From Metallyticus violacea (Eukaryota > Arthropoda > Insecta > Mantodea > Metallyticidae): 64,000 nucleotides of DNA. The notes below the pieces were generated by a model. That model saw only the letters and a list, made by a program, of their open reading frames with translations. It did not search any database and was not told the DNA's origin. The stretch's first letter is position 1. The number at the start of each line of letters is the position of its first letter. The stretch spans positions 240,447,012 to 240,511,011 of the forward strand of contig CM060846.1 of assembly GCA_030762175.1 (NCBI GenBank), read 5' to 3'. Both the position numbers and the translations under genes were made by a program. This document shows positions 35,030 through 47,775 of the stretch, piece by piece.

Positions 35030-35085
35030 TTAATTGGACATGTTTCAATGGCTGTTATTTTTCGTCATCAGCATGTTCCACTGTC
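35030..35085 (-). ncRNA. hammerhead-like motif in PLE tail
   Basis: On the minus strand: CTGATGA (complement of 35065-35071), a degenerate stem II region, GAAA (complement of 35043-35046), then CATGTCC. ACATGT is palindromic and suits a short or dimeric stem III, with GTC as cleavage triplet. Stem II no longer pairs well. Confidence 0.5.
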
Positions 35086-35849
35086 AGCTTCCCAGCTTGG
35101 TATTAAGATGCTATGCCAAAGATTTTATTTATTAGCGATGAGGTTACTGTGAAGATCAAAATTAACTAAATTTTCTTTGGTTTCATTTATAAATATATTT
35201 TCACACAATATTAGTTCTATGGGTTTTAGAAGAACTTTAAGAGTTTTGATTCATTTTGGAATTTGTGGTTTATTGTCAGAAATGGTATGCTATAGCTGAT
35301 TTCTCCATGTGTATATATATATATATATATATTGTATTCCTTAAAGAGTAAGTAATGTTTCTTTTCATTCTGCCTATATATTTTACATTGCAGTCTTTCA
35401 GTCTTTACAGCTTGTTATGTAAATGCTTGATTGTTTTCCTGGGAAAATTTTATTTTTGTGTTTATTTTTAGAAGGATTTTTAAACTGCATTTACTTACTG
35501 GTCCCAAAATAAAGTTTGCATTTTTAATAATCTTATAGAATTTTTGGTGTGCTCATGAATGAAATGTGAATTTTTTGTATATATGATCTCCTTTATAGTC
35601 TTTCAGTTTGGTAATGCCTTTTTTTTTTAATTTGTCTATTTTCTTGTTGATCAGATTTATAACGTATCCATTTTTCTGTGCTATATCTAAGATTTTTGGT
35701 ACCCAGATTTGTATTCTGTCTTTCTTATATTGGCAGATTTGTTATTCTGAATGTGAGGCTATTGATTATTGCAAATTGATGTTGTTTTGGAGTGACTGCT
35801 CTTTTGTAATTAATTATAAAGATATGGGTATCATTTCTGAATATACCAA

Positions 35850-37150
35850 ATTCCAACTTATTGTCATTTTATATAACTTTTATATATAGGAAGGAAAGAA
35901 AGTTGTTGTTTTCTATTTCCATTGCAAATTTAACAATGCTGTCCTGTAGGTTGATAGTTTTATTGAATCCTCTTTCCTTTTTTCAATTACTATTGCAAAG
36001 ATATCATCTACAATGGTACCACATTTGAATATATTTAGAAAAGCATCAACTAATTTTTGTTTCTAAGAAACTCATGTACATATCAGCCAAGAATAGTTAT
36101 AGAGATTTCCCATAGCTAGACACTTCGTTTCTGCATAAAATTTGCCCCTAAATGTAAAGTAGGTTTGATTAATGTAAATTTTCATTAGATTAGGTTTTGT
36201 TTTATTATTTCTCCAGTAAGTTTATTGAGATTAGCCATTTCTTTACAATAATTAGTTGTGTTTCTTTAGGTATGCTGTGGAATAGGAAGAGCATGTCATA
36301 AGAAACTAGCAAACCCCTGTTTTCTAGTTTCGTTGTCCAATTCTTTCTATTAATTCTGATGAATTTTTTATGCTTTGGATTTTATATTTTGGTATGGTAT
36401 TAAATTTTTTAAAAGGTAATTAGCTAAATAGTACATGAGTGAACTTATTGGTTTTATTATCATTATTTTTGGTAGACCATAGATTCTGGGTATGGTAGCA
36501 TTGTCTGGTATAACCTTCCTTTCCTCCTCATATAGAATGGTTACTGTGGTTAATAATTTGCCAAATGAACTAATACATTTCTGGGTAGGTTCGGTTTTCA
36601 TTTTTTCATAATCTTAGCTAGTTGGTAAATTGTACATATGTTTCCATATCTATTTTATCCGTTACAACTATTTTGTTTCCTTTGTCAGCCCTACTATAAA
36701 TTATTAATTTTCTTTTCTTATCAGTTACTCTGGAACTTCCCCATATTGTAATTTTTGCTCTCTCACTCTCTCTCTCATCCAGTTTGTTGAAAATTGATAT
36801 TTCAATGTCGGCTGCATATTCTACTATATTTTAAGAGTAATCTGTACAAGAGTTAAAACCTACATTTAATAGCTTTAATTCTTTTTCTGATAAATGTTTG
36901 CTTGACAGGTTTATAACATTTTCTATTGAACTGTTTTTCATAGTTTTTGTCCAAGATTTTCTAGTTTTTTGTTTATAATTCCTCATTTTTATGCGGGTGT
37001 TTTTAACCTCAAAAATGTATCTTCCAAATTATTCCATAAGGTTGTGCCTCATTATGGTATTAATTTTAAATGCAGCTGATATGTCTTTAAATCTTACTTG
37101 CTTATGGCTTTGCAATGGTTAGATTTTTCTTTTTGCATAACTTCTTTTTT
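35850..37150 (-). pseudogene. PLE reverse transcriptase, decayed
   Basis: The minus frame 36601-36368 reads NATIPRIYGLPKIMIIKPIS, the PLE RT motif (PRIYGLPKIHKP). Further down, with shifts, are fragments resembling the AMGNPLS motif near 36110 and YHCR/YHYVDDIFAI near 36010-35980, then KFAMEIENNN. Upstream (36600-37150), LSEKELKLLNVGFNSCTDYS resembles the N-terminal region of PLEs. Numerous stops. Confidence 0.7.
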
Positions 37151-37169
37151 GGTTGCTATTATCTCTACA

Positions 37170-38130
37170 CACAAGAAGGATCTTGAAATGGGAAATCCAC
37201 TCTCAAAAAAAATTAGTTTATGCTTTTCCAAATATATTCCAATGTTTGTATCGTTATGTAGATGATATCTTTGCAATAGTAAATGAAAAATGGAAAGAGG
37301 GTTCAATAAAACTACTCAACCTACAAGACTGCACCATTAAATTCACAATGAAAAGAGAAAACAATAAGGTTTCTCCCTTACTAGATGTATAAATTATAAA
37401 AAACAGCAATATACTGAATTTTGCATATTCAGAAATGATATAAAGATAATTACATAAAAAACAACAGCCACAATTTAAAATAATATAAATTAATAATATA
37501 AATCAATAATTAACAGCCTCATATTCAGATTAACAAACCTGCCAATAAGTAAGATAGAATACAAATCTGAGTACCTAAAATCTTAGATATATCACATAAA
37601 AATGGCTACAGAATAAGATCTGGTCAACCAAAAAATATAAAAATTCAAAAAACAAAAACTAATGAAAGACATCATCACACTAAAAGACTACATAGGAGAT
37701 CATTTATACAAGAAATTCACATTCCACCCTTAGGCACACCAAAAATTCCAGAAGATAATTAAAGATGCAAACATTATTTTGGCCCCAGTAAACAAATGCA
37801 GTTTAAAATATCTCCTAAAAACAAACACGAAAAAATTTTTCCAGGGAAACAATGAAGCATTTATGAAATCAGTTGCAATACTACAATATGAAACATTTAG
37901 ATCAAATGAAAATAAACATCATCCTATGCTTTGAGGAACACATAAGAAATGTAAAATATAAACACAGAGAGAAATCAGCATTAGCATACCATTTCTGGCA
38001 AAATAAATAATTCGGAAATGAGCCATACAAAATGCATAATTTTTATCTTCCAAACAACGGTAACCTCTTCATTAAATTCATAAAATCTACAGAGCAACAT
38101 CTTAATACCATCTTGGGAAGCTGACAGTGA
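37170..38130 (+). pseudogene. PLE RT C-terminal part and endonuclease remnant
   Basis: The frame at 37153-37392 includes CLYRYVDDIFAIVNEKWKEG (the RT catalytic YVDD) and IKFTMKRENNKVSPLLDV. Decayed frames continue with NSLIFRLTNLPISKIEYKSE, KKFTFHP and NIILAPVNKCSLKYLL, paralleling the PLE at 30598. The GIY-YIG motif itself is no longer readable. Confidence 0.75.
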
Positions 38131-38165
38131 TGTTGATGAGGAGGTCTTCCAAACATGTCCAAGTA
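38120..38165 (+). ncRNA. decayed hammerhead-like motif in inverted PLE tail
   Basis: TTGATGA (38133-38139), a GGAGGTCTTCC hairpin, CAAA in place of GAAA, then CATGTC. Two core changes make activity unlikely. It is the partner of the minus-strand motif at 35030-35085. Confidence 0.4.
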
Positions 38166-40283
38166 AGTGGATCAAAATTCATGAAATTTGAGTGATTTCC
38201 TGATAAAAATTACAATATTACACTTCTGGTATATAATATTTGCAAGTTTATAGATTACATAGCTTTGTTAAAGTAAACCAAATACTGAAAGTTTTATTTA
38301 TGAATAACATGGAAGAAACTATAAATAGGTTTTGGGTAAATTTATATTACTATCTGCATATAACTTGAAACTTTTTATTCAGTTAATTAAATTATAGTAG
38401 GAAAGTTTTGTTAAAAATTGTTTGTGAAAGACCTTTGTATGAAAATCTACATGGTGGAGTCTACACATTACTTTTTATATTTCAACAATGTGTATTATTA
38501 CACTAGCATATAAAATAGTATACCAGCAAGTGATTAAAGTTTAACTTTTGAACCATTTGGCCAGAAGAACTGTTAAGTTGAGAGAAAGAGATGTACAATT
38601 TGAATATCAAAGTATGTACATATTTTGAGGATGGCGTAATACTAGTATACCAACTTTTTGTTTGAAACTGAAACATATAAGGAAAAGTGTAGAAGAATGG
38701 TAGTAAAGAGCTTGAATGGAAGTAAAGATATGGCTAAGAACAATATATGGTTGTGTACTTTTATATGTTTATAACAGGTGTGAAAGAAAATTTTTCCAAA
38801 TGTGTAACAAATTCATTGTTTAGCATTTAAATAGTTCAACTAATAGGAAAAGAAGGATAAATGACATATGAAGATTTAGAGTCTTTATATTTTGTCTGAT
38901 ACACAGATATTAAACATTGTTTCTAAGTGTTGAAAAAATGTTATATTTAAACAATCTAAAGTGTTATAGACACATTGATTCTAAATAAATACATTAAAAA
39001 TTATTAATGTTTCACACTTAATAGTTAACAAAAGTTACAAATATATGCATAAGTAAATTATATAGTTATATAATCAAATAAGGAATTTGTAATAAATTAA
39101 AACCATGGTTAGTGAGGTCTAAAATCATCTTGATATGTGATTTATTGACATAACCTTTAAATTTTAGAATGCAAAGATTATTTTGCAAGGAAACGTTTAC
39201 TAAGTTCAGAGTTTAGATAATAAGAGGCAAAAGATACCATAACTATTAAGTATCCCAAATTCAAATTCTTCAAACCCATGCATTACTGTAAGAATGCTTC
39301 AAACTTATTTCTATCTTACACAAAATACAGAGAATATTTTTGGTTTGCATCTGCAGCTGAACACAAGGTATGCAGGCAATGTCAGCTCCATCAATGAATA
39401 GCATCTTCTCATATCTCTACTTGCATAATATTGATCATCAAAAGTATTAACCTATGTTAGTTTTAAATAAGGACTATAGGAGTCACTGGAAGGGGTGTCC
39501 ATCTGCAGTCAGACATTTCTGATACTTATTAATGAAATTTCATTCACTTACAATTACTTTGCTTCCATGTTTATACCAATATCTGCCCAGATATTTTTAG
39601 ATTTCTCTACAGCATAGGGGTATTCCTGTAAACTTTATTTTTTGCTTGTTTCAGTGGAAACATTTTAAAACAACATACTAAAATGAAATTTACTTCAATA
39701 ATACACTGTAATTAACAACTCTGGTGTACCAAGAGCCTATAATAACATGCAATGGCACAAAGTGTTATGTTATACTGATTTCTTAACTGCAAACTGAGTT
39801 ATAATAGCACAAAGACAGAAATAATGCTTGCATTCATAACATCAAACTGTGATTGATTGACTATGTGCAGCCATTATTGCAAGAAATGTCAGTTTTTACA
39901 ACAATAACTGATAAACAATGGCCTAATTCACACTGATCAGCTACAGATGCAGACAAAAAATATCTCTGGGTACATAATTGAAACTTCTGAAAAAAATTTT
40001 ATTCTAGAAACCTAATCAAATCTATTCCTGCAGTAAAATAAAAGTTTTTGTTTGAAGCTTAAGTCTACTGTTAGAGGTTCCATTAACTCATATATACAAG
40101 AGTATGAAGTTTTATGTTTAAAAGTTTTTTTGTCGTCACATTGTTATGAAAGGATTAAGGTACTTGTTATTACATGCAATATAAAGAGAGAATTAAGTAC
40201 TGAATGTAAGTAAATAAGAGATATTAAATTAATTGTAGTACTATATCACAAACAAACTACAAACAAATATTATTGCTTTTCAG

Positions 40284-40395
40284 CTGCCACTCCACCAGAG
40301 ATTGTAAAACCATTGCGGAATGCCAATGCAATTCAAAACCATAATGCTCAGTTTCAATGCACCATAACTGGCAATCCAAGGCCTGCTATCACATG
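40284..40395 (+). CDS. bt: twitchin/projectin exon I: N-terminal part of an Ig domain
   Basis: Acceptor GCTTTTCAG, donor GTGAGT, phase 1 in and phase 2 out (112 bp). It encodes ATPPEIVKPLRNANAIQNHN then AQFQCTITGNPRPAIT, the A-C strands of an Ig domain including the B-strand cysteine. The last two bases (TG) and the first base of exon J (G) form the core C-strand tryptophan codon, so the 9.9 kb intron splits the most conserved residue of the fold. Confidence 0.94.
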
Positions 40396-41431
40396 GTGAG
40401 TGTAATTTATAACTATTGGAAAAGTAAAAAATTTTGTAAGTGATGTGTTTACTAGGAAATTTAATTCTGTATGTAGTATGCCATTTGCTTTTCTTAACTA
40501 AACTATAAAATTCAAATCTCAGGTCAGAATTTAAGGCATACATTTGTACAACACACCAGGCTAGCAACATCAAAAAGATTTATTTACAAAATTCCTACAA
40601 ACTATGATAATGGTATCTTCAGATTTTGTTGCTGTTTCAAATTGCACTCATAAATATCAGATAACACATAAACATAGATTTCATTTAAATGTGCCAAAGT
40701 TGCAACTGGAGTCAAATGGAAGGTATATACCCTTTGTTGGAAATAATGAAATAATCTCCAAAATGACCATTTTATGAAATCCCTAACATGACCTCATTGA
40801 ATTTAATTTAGTTGTGATAGGAAGCAGTGTTTCAGCTGTGTGTTCGTGTAGTCACATATTACAAGTTTGTTCTCAAAGTTGTCAGCAATTGTTTGAACTA
40901 TGTTCAATAACTCCAGTTTTACATCTGACTTATTAAATTCTACATTGTATGATTGCAGTCGCTAAATAATTGCTTGCTTACATCATGTTGATTTTGTATG
41001 GTGGGTTTAAACTAAAACTGTGAAAGAAGCATTTTCCATCATGGTGACACTTGGAAGACAGAGTTTCAACAAAAGCTTTTAACCTGCTCCATGAAAATGT
41101 CACTAGTAATTTTATGCTAATAATAAGAAGTTTTTTGGAGGCATATATGAGGGAGTCATCATCTCAGAAATTACTATCTCTGTCTTATGTATAATATTAT
41201 AAGCCTTTTTCCAATATCTATGGGACTATTTTTAGAGGTAGTATGCTGCACATTGACCCAAGTATAATATAAAGATTAGATTGAAACAGCTAGTTTCTAT
41301 CATACACTCTAATTAAAGTTGTAGAGTTTTGGATGTAACTTAATGTGTTTTTTTACAGCATAGTTTGATCCACAAAGCTAATTGCCCATGAAATAAGCTG
41401 CGGGAGACACAGAAAAATGATGTGCAATATA

Positions 41432-42686
41432 CTAGGACTATTCAATAAAAATGATCATAATATTTTCACTCATTCTGATAATTTTGATGCTATTTCTCAA
41501 AGAAGTGCCTGTTGGATGCAATGCAACTGTCCCGTGTTTCTGCTAGTCTTCAAAAACGTGCTGAAAACCATTTTTGACTGGTACTTCAGAATCACCTCCG
41601 CAGCCTTCACCACTGCTGCTCATGATGGATAATGTCTCCTACGAAATTGTTTCTTCAATTTGGGAAAAATAAGTCACACAGGGCTAAATCAGAACAACAG
41701 GGGAACAACAGGGAGGTGAGAGGCACACTTTAAATTGATTTTTGTTAGATATTGAACAACAACATTTTGCCATGTATTATCATGGTGTAGCAATCAGCTT
41801 GTTGCACGAGCGTATGATATGACCTTACACAATTTTAGGACATTTCTGTCATATTGGCCAGTTATAATTATGTATGTAGGTACAACATGCTAGTTAAGTA
41901 ATCCTTCAATATCAAAAAATGAGAGGACAAAAATTTTCCAGCAGCAATAACAAATTTTGTTTGTTTGTATGTGTGTTAATTGATGATGATGGAGATTTCC
42001 ACACACAGCTTTACTATTTGCTCTCAGGATCGAATTGATGTAGCCAAGTTTCATCAGGAACGATTATCTTATGAAGAAACTCTGCATCTTCTTATAATCA
42101 CCTTCAACTGCAAATTAATGTGCACGAGAACATCCTTTTGTTAAAAAATCAGCATTCTTGGAACCCGCTATGTGCAAACTCATCTCATGCAGAACCTTTC
42201 AGTTATCAATGTGTGGGGTGACACTTAGTAAAAATTTCAGAATTTCTCAAAATGTTCTTAATGTAATTGGAAGATTAACTTTCACAATGGCAGCAAAGAT
42301 GTTAAAGGTTTCTTCCGTTGGAACACAAACTGGAGCACCTTTGAAATTGATTGCCTGCCCTCTTTAACCATTTTCAAGCTATGTTATGAGGAAGAATAAA
42401 CTCTTCATCCTGCTTCATTGCATAGGCCTCAGCTAAAGATTTCTTGAGACGAAAGCAGAATTTCATAGCAGCACATTGATGTCATGTGTCACCTCCATTT
42501 TGCTGTAGATGGTACTGAACATGTCTCAATTAGCACATCTCTCACAGGTAGGAACAGAAAGTAACAATAATTAAATTATTGCCAAGTTTACATTATGCAA
42601 TATGCAATAAAATATTGCAAAGCCAAATTTTGGGCAAGAAATTATAACTTTAAAAATTATGATCACTGTTTAATGAACAGCCCTCG
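41432..42686 (-). mobile_element. decayed mariner with TIRs
   Basis: The left end CTAGGACTATTCAATAAAAA and the reverse complement of the right end, CGAGGGCTGTTCATTAAACA, are matching terminal inverted repeats continuing to GATCATAA, with TATA outside both ends. The length is about 1.26 kb. The transposase lies on the minus strand. Confidence 0.85.
41560..42500 (-). pseudogene. mariner transposase remnant
   Basis: Broken minus-strand frames in order: RVPRMLIF*QKD near 42150 (matching WVPRMLTDEQK-type sequence); LGYINSILRANSKA near 42040 (the first catalytic block, degraded); SAGKVFVLIFFDIEGLL-like sequence near 41930; LLHHDNT near 41780 (second aspartate block); and FSPV*LIFPKLKKQFRRRHY near 41660 (the PYSPDLxPCDxFLFPKLKK block). 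The reading frame is lost many times. Confidence 0.75.
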
Positions 42687-42932
42687 TATAATTCTTCACA
42701 AATATAATTCTACTCTTTCTACTTGTATATTATTTCTCTATTATTTAATGGTAAGCATGACTCAGCATCAATGGTGAATGGTTAAGATTGAACTGGAGAG
42801 AGGAGTTAATCAGCAAAAGTAAGATAAAATTTAATCCAAGAGTAGCCAATCATGTTGGCATAAAAAAATATGCCCTTATTTTTCATTTGAACTGGAACTC
42901 GATATATCATCATCACCACCACCATACAAGTT

Positions 42933-43230
42933 GGTCCTGGTGGTGTAGTAGTAACCATACTTTTCTCCTAAACCCAAGATTGCAGGTTCAATCCCGGCCA
43001 AGATCGATGGATTTTTTGGGCATAGAAATCCTAAGTATGACTTCCTTCAGAAGGGAAGTAAAGCCGAGCGTCCCATGTTGTAGATTTACTGTCTGAATAA
43101 GAGGCTCAAGCCTGAAAGAAGGGACCTCTGAACAAAATTTATGGGTTTTTTCACTCCCTGAATTGATTGGGATGCTGATAACCTAAGATGTTAAAGATCG
43201 TCCGTAAATAAACCAAAAACCAAATCAACC
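42933..43230 (+). mobile_element. SINE-1, full-length
   Basis: Head GGTCCTGGTGGTGTAGTAGT and B box GGTTCAATCC, body with ACTTCCTTCAGAAGGGAAGT, and 3' end AAGATGTTAAAGATCGTCCG then an A-rich tail. Imperfect flanking repeats CCATACAAG and CCGTACAAC probably mark the target-site duplication. The multi-His and short frames over its left flank are artefacts. Confidence 0.92.
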
Positions 43231-43559
43231 GCCGTACAACAAGCACACAAAGCAAAAAGGAGCAATTTGTTTTTCACATCTGCATGTCTGCAAAATTTTC
43301 TCATGGATGGAACTATATAATTTTCATATATAAAATCCCTCTACTCTTACACCGGACTTGCATTTGCGCAAAATTAATTCTGGCTTTGGTCGACCTTGAT
43401 TTTTATTTATTTATTTCTTTCCCCACTGAAAACAGTGGGCAATTCTAAACTTTTAAACATTACACTGGAGAACAATGTATCAGTCCCATACTGATTATAA
43501 CTGGTGTTTGAAAACCAGGAAAAGAAAATGGTCAAATACTTTCACTTGCCATCTCAAGC

Positions 43560-44400
43560 ACTGACAACAACTTGTAGTTCAAAGATTGAGGCCAGAGACA
43601 CTAGAGGGCTACCCTTGGGTAGGAATAAAATCAGAAACATTTCTCTCAAGTTAAAATTGAGTGGACCCTGTTCTATGGGCTGCTGTATCTTGCTGAATTC
43701 TTGGCTCCAGTACCCATTCCGGAACAAAATGTTGTTGAAGTCTTTCACCATAGGCTCAAGGAGAGTTTGATTTGATACACTGGGCATTGTCTTTATCTGC
43801 ATTTGACAGAGATGCAGCTTCATAACACCATCATAACTCACTCCCCACCGAACCATCATGAGGCAGGATGGTGGACCCTCTGCATTTTTGGGACCCTCTC
43901 ACGACATTTTGGGAAGGCGTAGCATACAATGTATCGTTCTGGCGATTGTAACTCTCTTCAATGTTGAACACTTTTTCATCTGTAAAAAGGGTTTTTCTGT
44001 GCTCTTGTTGGCACAACGATGAAGTTGGCGTCTATATTTCATCTTTCTCTCTCTCTGCTGCTTAAGTCTTGGAGTTAAAAAATGCCCATTACTCAGACAA
44101 AAAGCCTTCAGTAAAGGTGAATTGCTTGATCAATTTGATCATTGATTTCCTTGAGATGTTCATCTCAGTGCCATCACTTTCTGCTCCGGAAATGGATTTC
44201 GAATGATAGGAGCCAGCTGCTTTAGTCCTCACAGAGCATGGACATCTGGAACTTGGATGTTCATCGAATGTGTCTGTTTCAGTGAAGCTCTTGGCATTGA
44301 GGTACACAAATATTCTGCTAATGCTCCTTGAGGAACGATTTTCCAACACCAATTAGGCCTATCACACAGTTTTCGTAATCTCTCCACTCCATGACCAAAC
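43560..44400 (-). pseudogene. Tc1/mariner-superfamily transposase remnant
   Basis: Minus-strand frames from the N-terminal side: SSRCPCSVRTKAAGS near 44220; EMNISRKSMIKLIKQF near 44130; GHFLTPRLKQQRERK near 44060; KTLFTDEKVFNIEESYNRQN (first catalytic aspartate) at 43990-43930; MVRWGVSYDGVMKLHLCQMQ near 43855; and LLEPMVKDFNNILFRNGYW near 43760. A frame-shifted stretch near 43600 corresponds to the SSSPDLNPLDY block. This is a different lineage from the DD34D mariners here. No terminal repeats were found. SINE-2 inserted 48 bp upstream of its N-terminal end. Confidence 0.8.
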
Positions 44401-44447
44401 CTTTAACTGACGTGCTCTTTTCGCTGCAGTTGAACTCAACAATGAAC

Positions 44448-44727
44448 AGTATGAATGAATAAATGGTGTTTAATTCTCGTTTTTGCTACAGAGGCGCCAC
44501 AGGCGATGGACATTGGTGATACATGAAATGATAGACTGGAAAGGGTTTATTTTTAAATAAGGAAACGTTCCAGTTTAGGGTACCTCCCTGATATTTTTGC
44601 CATTTATGAAGACTGAGGAAAACCTGGAAAAAACCTTAGTCAGGGAGGACGGTCCTGGCGGAAATTCGAACCCCAGACCTCCCGCTCACGAGTCCGCGCC
44701 TTAACGACCTCGTCCACCCGAGGCGGT
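44448..44727 (-). mobile_element. SINE-2 with 10 bp target-site duplication
   Basis: On the minus strand a tRNA-like head (CGGGTGGACGAGGTCGTTAA, GGGGTTCGAATTTCC as B box) is followed by a body with CCAGGTTTTCCTCAGTCTTC and a tail containing CAATGTCCATCGCCTGTGGC. Identical AACAATGAAC at 44438-44447 and 44728-44737 flank it. A second copy is at 55097-55383. Confidence 0.95.
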
Positions 44728-45839
44728 AACAATGAACCTGCAGAGCTTAGCACAGTTGAGTTATTATATTGTGAAAAAAATATTGCTGCTGCCCCTTTTT
44801 AAGCTTTGTAATAGAACTTATTGCCACACTTGGTATACTGTATTATTATATTTAATTACAGGTACCTAGGTGTAGAGGAGAAAATGAGCATGTATTAATT
44901 ATTGTGTAGTAATTGAATTTTAGTTATGTAACTTATGCGGTAATTAAAATGTTACATAAAAATGAAAGAAAAGTAACGTCCTTATAAATATAACGACTAA
45001 TTTTTTCAATTCCTAAAACGCCTGCAAAATGCAATCAATGTGGCAATGCATGCAATGAAAGTGCGTGGATTTAATTTGAATACGGAAATATATAAAGAAC
45101 ATTATAATCACATCCCGATAACTAAATATAAACAAAACATATATATGCTATTTCAAAATGCAACCACAATTCTAAGGATGTAAGGGAACGTAAGCAAATA
45201 TTTCGAAATAGGGGAACCTATAGTGCTTGGAGCCTAAGTTCGAAGTTATGTGAAAATGAGGACACTGAACTTTAATTATGATAAATGGCTTAAAGACAAG
45301 TATGCTTCTGATTTGTTGTCCAACATTCTAACATCCGTTCCTTTTGTGAGTAATCCTTGTTGTCAGTAGGTATTTAAGAATTTTTGTCAAATAAATTGAA
45401 TATTACTGTTTTACTAAAAAAAAAAATCAAACACGGGTAGGTGCACGCCACTGATAATAGTGTGTGCACATTTGATTATGTAGGCTAAGCAGATAGTCGT
45501 CATCCACAGCAGGTTTAACCGAGTTGGAATGGTGTAAGCTTTGGGAACCAAAAATGTCATTTGAGGGTTTTTTTTCTCCCCTAACACAGCCATCCAGTTT
45601 ATAACATTTCATTTTATAGTTTTAGTTCCACTGATAACATTTTGTCTAACTGTCCCACCACATTTTGTGCATGAAAATGTATTGGTAATGAATTATCTAA
45701 GTAATAAGTGTTTAGGCTTTCGTGCAAATGAGTTCTTGCCCTTAAGAGATTTGTGGTTGTGTTTTATTATACGTCATTATCATAAAACTGCAAGTGCGCA
45801 AGTGTACGCTTAAGACTACTACTCCCACTACTCAAAATG

Positions 45840-47280
45840 TCAATTTTGATAGAAGCAGGTATGGGGGAAAAGCTGTCCGAGGGTGAACCTATAAAGTGCG
45901 CTAATCAGAAGAAAGACAGCCGCTCTACGCTTAGCTCAGTAAGTATGGTGTGGGCTTTACATAATAAACAAAACCAGTTTGAATCCCATGTCTCTTTCTT
46001 TCTTTTCACTTTTTTCCCTTAATATATTTGCAATAATTTCAGTCTACGATTTTAGGCCCTCTGGTAAAATTTTATATAACTGTTCTACCTCAATTTGTTC
46101 CTGGTAATGAATCATCTGATACAAAGTTAAGTACTACGTGTTACCACAAAACTGCAAATGCTCAAATTTGTGCAATGAGTGCATTTGCTGCTGACTGACA
46201 GTCCACGTTCCTAGTATTAATGTGGGAGAAATGGTAAAGGGAGAGAGCAAATCTTAGCGATAACCCACTGGTGGCCTATTTTATGCAATAAGCTGCTTAT
46301 AATAGCTTATATTGCATCTAAGTGATCGTTTACAGGTTCTGCAGAAAAACATGAATCGCGATTATTTTGTTCATGGAACTGTCGGAGTACATGCATGTGT
46401 ATGTGTAATAGGCGTAATCCTAATTGTTTGACCTTCCAGCTCATCCAGCAGAGTCTAAGAGAAACTGAAACCCTGCAGTGCATAGAGCGGAAACTGGTAG
46501 AAATTGAACATGTCGCATTCTAGCCTACAAAAAAAGAGGTGCTTGACAGGCTTCAGGCTAATCCTGCTAATCCTGCAGTACCTGTGTAAATGCATGTGCC
46601 ATCAGCACAAGTAGTGTAATGTGTGGCAGGTCCTGCAGGGGGAACGCTTTCAACCATTTCATCCTCTGAAGGTACAGTCCTTGAGACTGACAGACTTCGA
46701 TCCCCAGTTACAGCTCAGCAACTGGTGAATATATTGATTTTTTCCTCCTTCACAGACAGAGCCACTTTGACCAGATGAAAGCTCATTCCAAACTACAGGA
46801 AAATTGGTTGGGTATATGAAAACCGTATGCCATCTGGAGAAAAGTCATTGGCACAAGCTAGTAGTCAACATGTGCTCTTGAACAATTGATGAGTTCTTCC
46901 TCTGCCTCTAAGTGGACATGCGTACCTTCACTTCTTGATCTCTATATTCCGTGTATTTCTGAAAGACATTCCTCTGGACACACGACGTCAAATATAATTC
47001 CAGTATGATGAAACTTCTCATTTTGACGTAAGCGTACAGCACCATCTCGATCTGGGTTGAAAGAGCCTTGTTATCGCTTTTCCTGATTACACTCCCATTG
47101 GGGATTCCTCAAGAGCCCCATATGCAAAACATTGTGTACCTGAGATGAAGGATTACTGGGGATGACATTGGCTACTTATACTTCAAAAGTGTACTTTATC
47201 CTCTGCAGCAATGTTGCAGTTCACAAATTCCACTCAAAGTGAGAAACAGGTAACACATATGACAAACAAAATGGAAAAGC
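45840..47280 (+). other. unassigned degenerate coding-like stretch
   Basis: More GC-rich than its surroundings, with interrupted plus frames. One near 46440-46560 reads QQSLRETETLQCIERKLVEI, a heptad-like charged helix of the kind found at the end of MADF/Myb-type DNA-binding proteins of DNA transposons. Later pieces (EKRLHIN, LDTRRQ) match nothing I can name. A short phrase around 45780-45910 recurs in altered form around 46140-46250. Probably a dead mobile element. Not identified. Confidence 0.3.
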
Positions 47281-47775
47281 GTCTTCATATAAATTATTGT
47301 TTTTCATGAAAGTGAACGTATAACTCTTTCCCATTTTGTTCCAATTGTTTAATATTTCTTCAGCTCAAAAAAGGAAAATAGGATGTTGTTTTCTTTTGTT
47401 ATAATTTCTTCATTTAATTTACATATTTCTAATTAAAGGTGAAAAATAGCATCCATTTTCTGCTTGATTTACACGTTTTTTCCTTTCAGAATTAGTAAAA
47501 TTTGTATTTTTGTTAAATCTTCTCCATTTTATTTAATCTTATCATATTGAACATTTGCATTCCCACTGTGCAGTACAACTCAAAGTGAAAAACTACAGGA
47601 TTTTCATTTCTTTGTGTAATTGGAAATTTATTTTTTCGACGGAAAGTTACTGCTTAAAGGCTTCGCCGCCTGCCAAGGGAAACCATGTCAAGTGGTCGGA
47701 AGTCCCAGTGCGCCTATTATATTTTTCCTTATTTATCAGTAGTATACAGTAATTAATATTGTGCTCACCATCATA

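Larger units (their letters stand above)
35030..38170. mobile_element. composite PLE: minus copy joined to inverted partial plus copy
   Basis: The outer ends are inverted repeats: the left has GGACATGTTTC and CACTGTCAGCTTCCCAGCTT, and the right is their complement (AAGCTGACAGTGATGTTGAT ... AAACATGTCC). A minus-strand copy runs from about 37150 down to 35030 and includes the N-terminal region, the RT and the tail. A plus-strand partial copy runs from about 37170 to 38170, from just before YVDD to the tail. Both are heavily decayed. The arrangement is the same as at 52305-54250. Confidence 0.75.
28086..40283 (+). other. twitchin intron H-I (12.2 kb)
   Basis: The longest intron in the window. 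It contains a GAT microsatellite (30148-30198), a PLE (30554-31429) apparently inserted next to or into a decayed SDSCGGQN-motif transposon (31440-32730) that also holds a SINE, a CT microsatellite (32841-32886), a degenerate tRNA-like unit on the minus strand near 34770-34830, and a composite PLE (35030-38170). I see nothing recognisable in 28090-30140, 32900-34500 and 38200-40280, apart from an imperfect local duplication at 33690 and 33863. Confidence 0.75.
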
